Positions 9,316-9,474 of a DNA stretch of 9,474 nt are shown in pieces. Numbering within the stretch: the first letter of the stretch is position 1; each line of letters begins with the position of its first letter. The stretch comes from JBDTMT01 sp033764095 (GTDB lineage Bacteria > Desulfobacterota > Binatia > HRBIN30 > CADEER01): the NCBI GenBank assembly GCA_033764095.1, contig JANRJF010000389.1, forward strand, positions 1 to 9,474, in the 5' to 3' direction. The position numbers and the translations under genes are program-made. The notes under the pieces are model-generated. The model ran no database searches. It saw only the letters and a program-made list of their open reading frames with translations, and was not told the origin of the DNA.

Positions 9316-9406
9316 AGAGGCTGTCAGGCTGTTCGCTGTTAGTGCAGCCACCGGCCGCGCCGGAACACTCGGGCGAGAAACGCGCGTCCTCGCCGCTTAG
9401 AAGATC

Positions 9407-9474
9407 ACCACCAAGACACCAAGGCACCAAGGTCTGAGGTCCGCTTGGTGTCTTGGTGCCTTGGTGGTTGGCCT
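9407..9474. repeat. Palindromic repeat of CACCAAG units at window end
   Basis: The left arm 9407-9431 is the reverse complement of 9444-9468 with two mismatches (two A/G positions exchanged), across a 12-nt spacer. Each arm is built from three 8-nt units (CACCAAGA, CACCAAGG, CACCAAGG and their complements). Bases 9438-9474 recur exactly at 1-37. The repeat follows the 257-aa gene by about 90 bases. The stretch 9316-9406 holds no gene, only a short GC-rich stem (9351-9363, ccggc/gccgg) without a T-tract. Confidence 0.9.

Noticed and set aside
9351..9363. GC-rich stem ccggc/gccgg downstream of the 257-aa gene as a terminator
   Set aside because: It is only 5 bp with a 3-nt loop and no T-tract; too weak to call.
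9406..9474. Possible CRISPR-like or tandem-repeat array
   Set aside because: The units are 8 nt long with no spacers and are arranged as complementary arms, so this is a palindromic repeat, not a CRISPR array.

Overview
The window is GC-rich bacterial DNA with six protein genes, their intergenic regions and several palindromic intergenic repeats. The lineage is inferred, not shown. The secreted proteins have a Thr/Pro-rich linker or a dockerin-like EF-hand tail of the type CxGDCNGDGxVTVDEL. I associate these features with uncultured deltaproteobacterial-type groups such as Candidatus Binatota (Binatia). No ribosomal RNA or phylogenetic marker gene is present to test this.

Layout from left to right. 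Positions 1-298 carry no gene but hold repeats: the right half of a palindromic repeat (1-37), a hairpin (64-105) and a long inverted-repeat element (about 106-299) bounded by 9-bp direct repeats. Positions 299-4729, minus strand, form a tight three-gene two-component operon. In transcription order it encodes a stand-alone Rcp1-like receiver (148 aa), a soluble triple-PAS histidine kinase of the Cph1 type (798 aa), and a REC-GAF-like-HisKA-HATPase protein (529 aa). The first two genes are 1 bp apart and the last two overlap by 4 bp (ATGA). No DNA-binding or enzymatic output domain is encoded, so the output partner must lie elsewhere or be a protein-protein contact.

Across a 142-bp divergent intergenic region lies a plus-strand gene for an exported pentaheme cytochrome c (4872-6698). 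It has an N-terminal carboxypeptidase-regulatory-like beta domain and a C-terminal dockerin-like EF-hand tail. It converges on a minus-strand gene for a 522-aa secreted protein with 26 cysteines (6775-8343), and a near-perfect 78-bp hairpin lies between them. A 198-bp divergent region separates that gene from a plus-strand gene for a 257-aa exported protein of unknown function (8542-9315). The window closes with another palindromic repeat (9407-9474). Its right arm is identical over 37 bp to the first 37 bases of the window.

The most distinctive part is the set of palindromic repeats. Three structurally different inverted-repeat elements share an approximately 8-nt micro-repeat grammar (CACCAAGG / CACAGAGG / CACCAGGG). 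Every one lies at a gene 3' end and none lies in a divergent promoter region. One is flanked by a possible 9-bp target duplication and appears to have created the stop codon of the neighbouring kinase gene. I did not find a defence system, CRISPR array, transposase, tRNA or rRNA.
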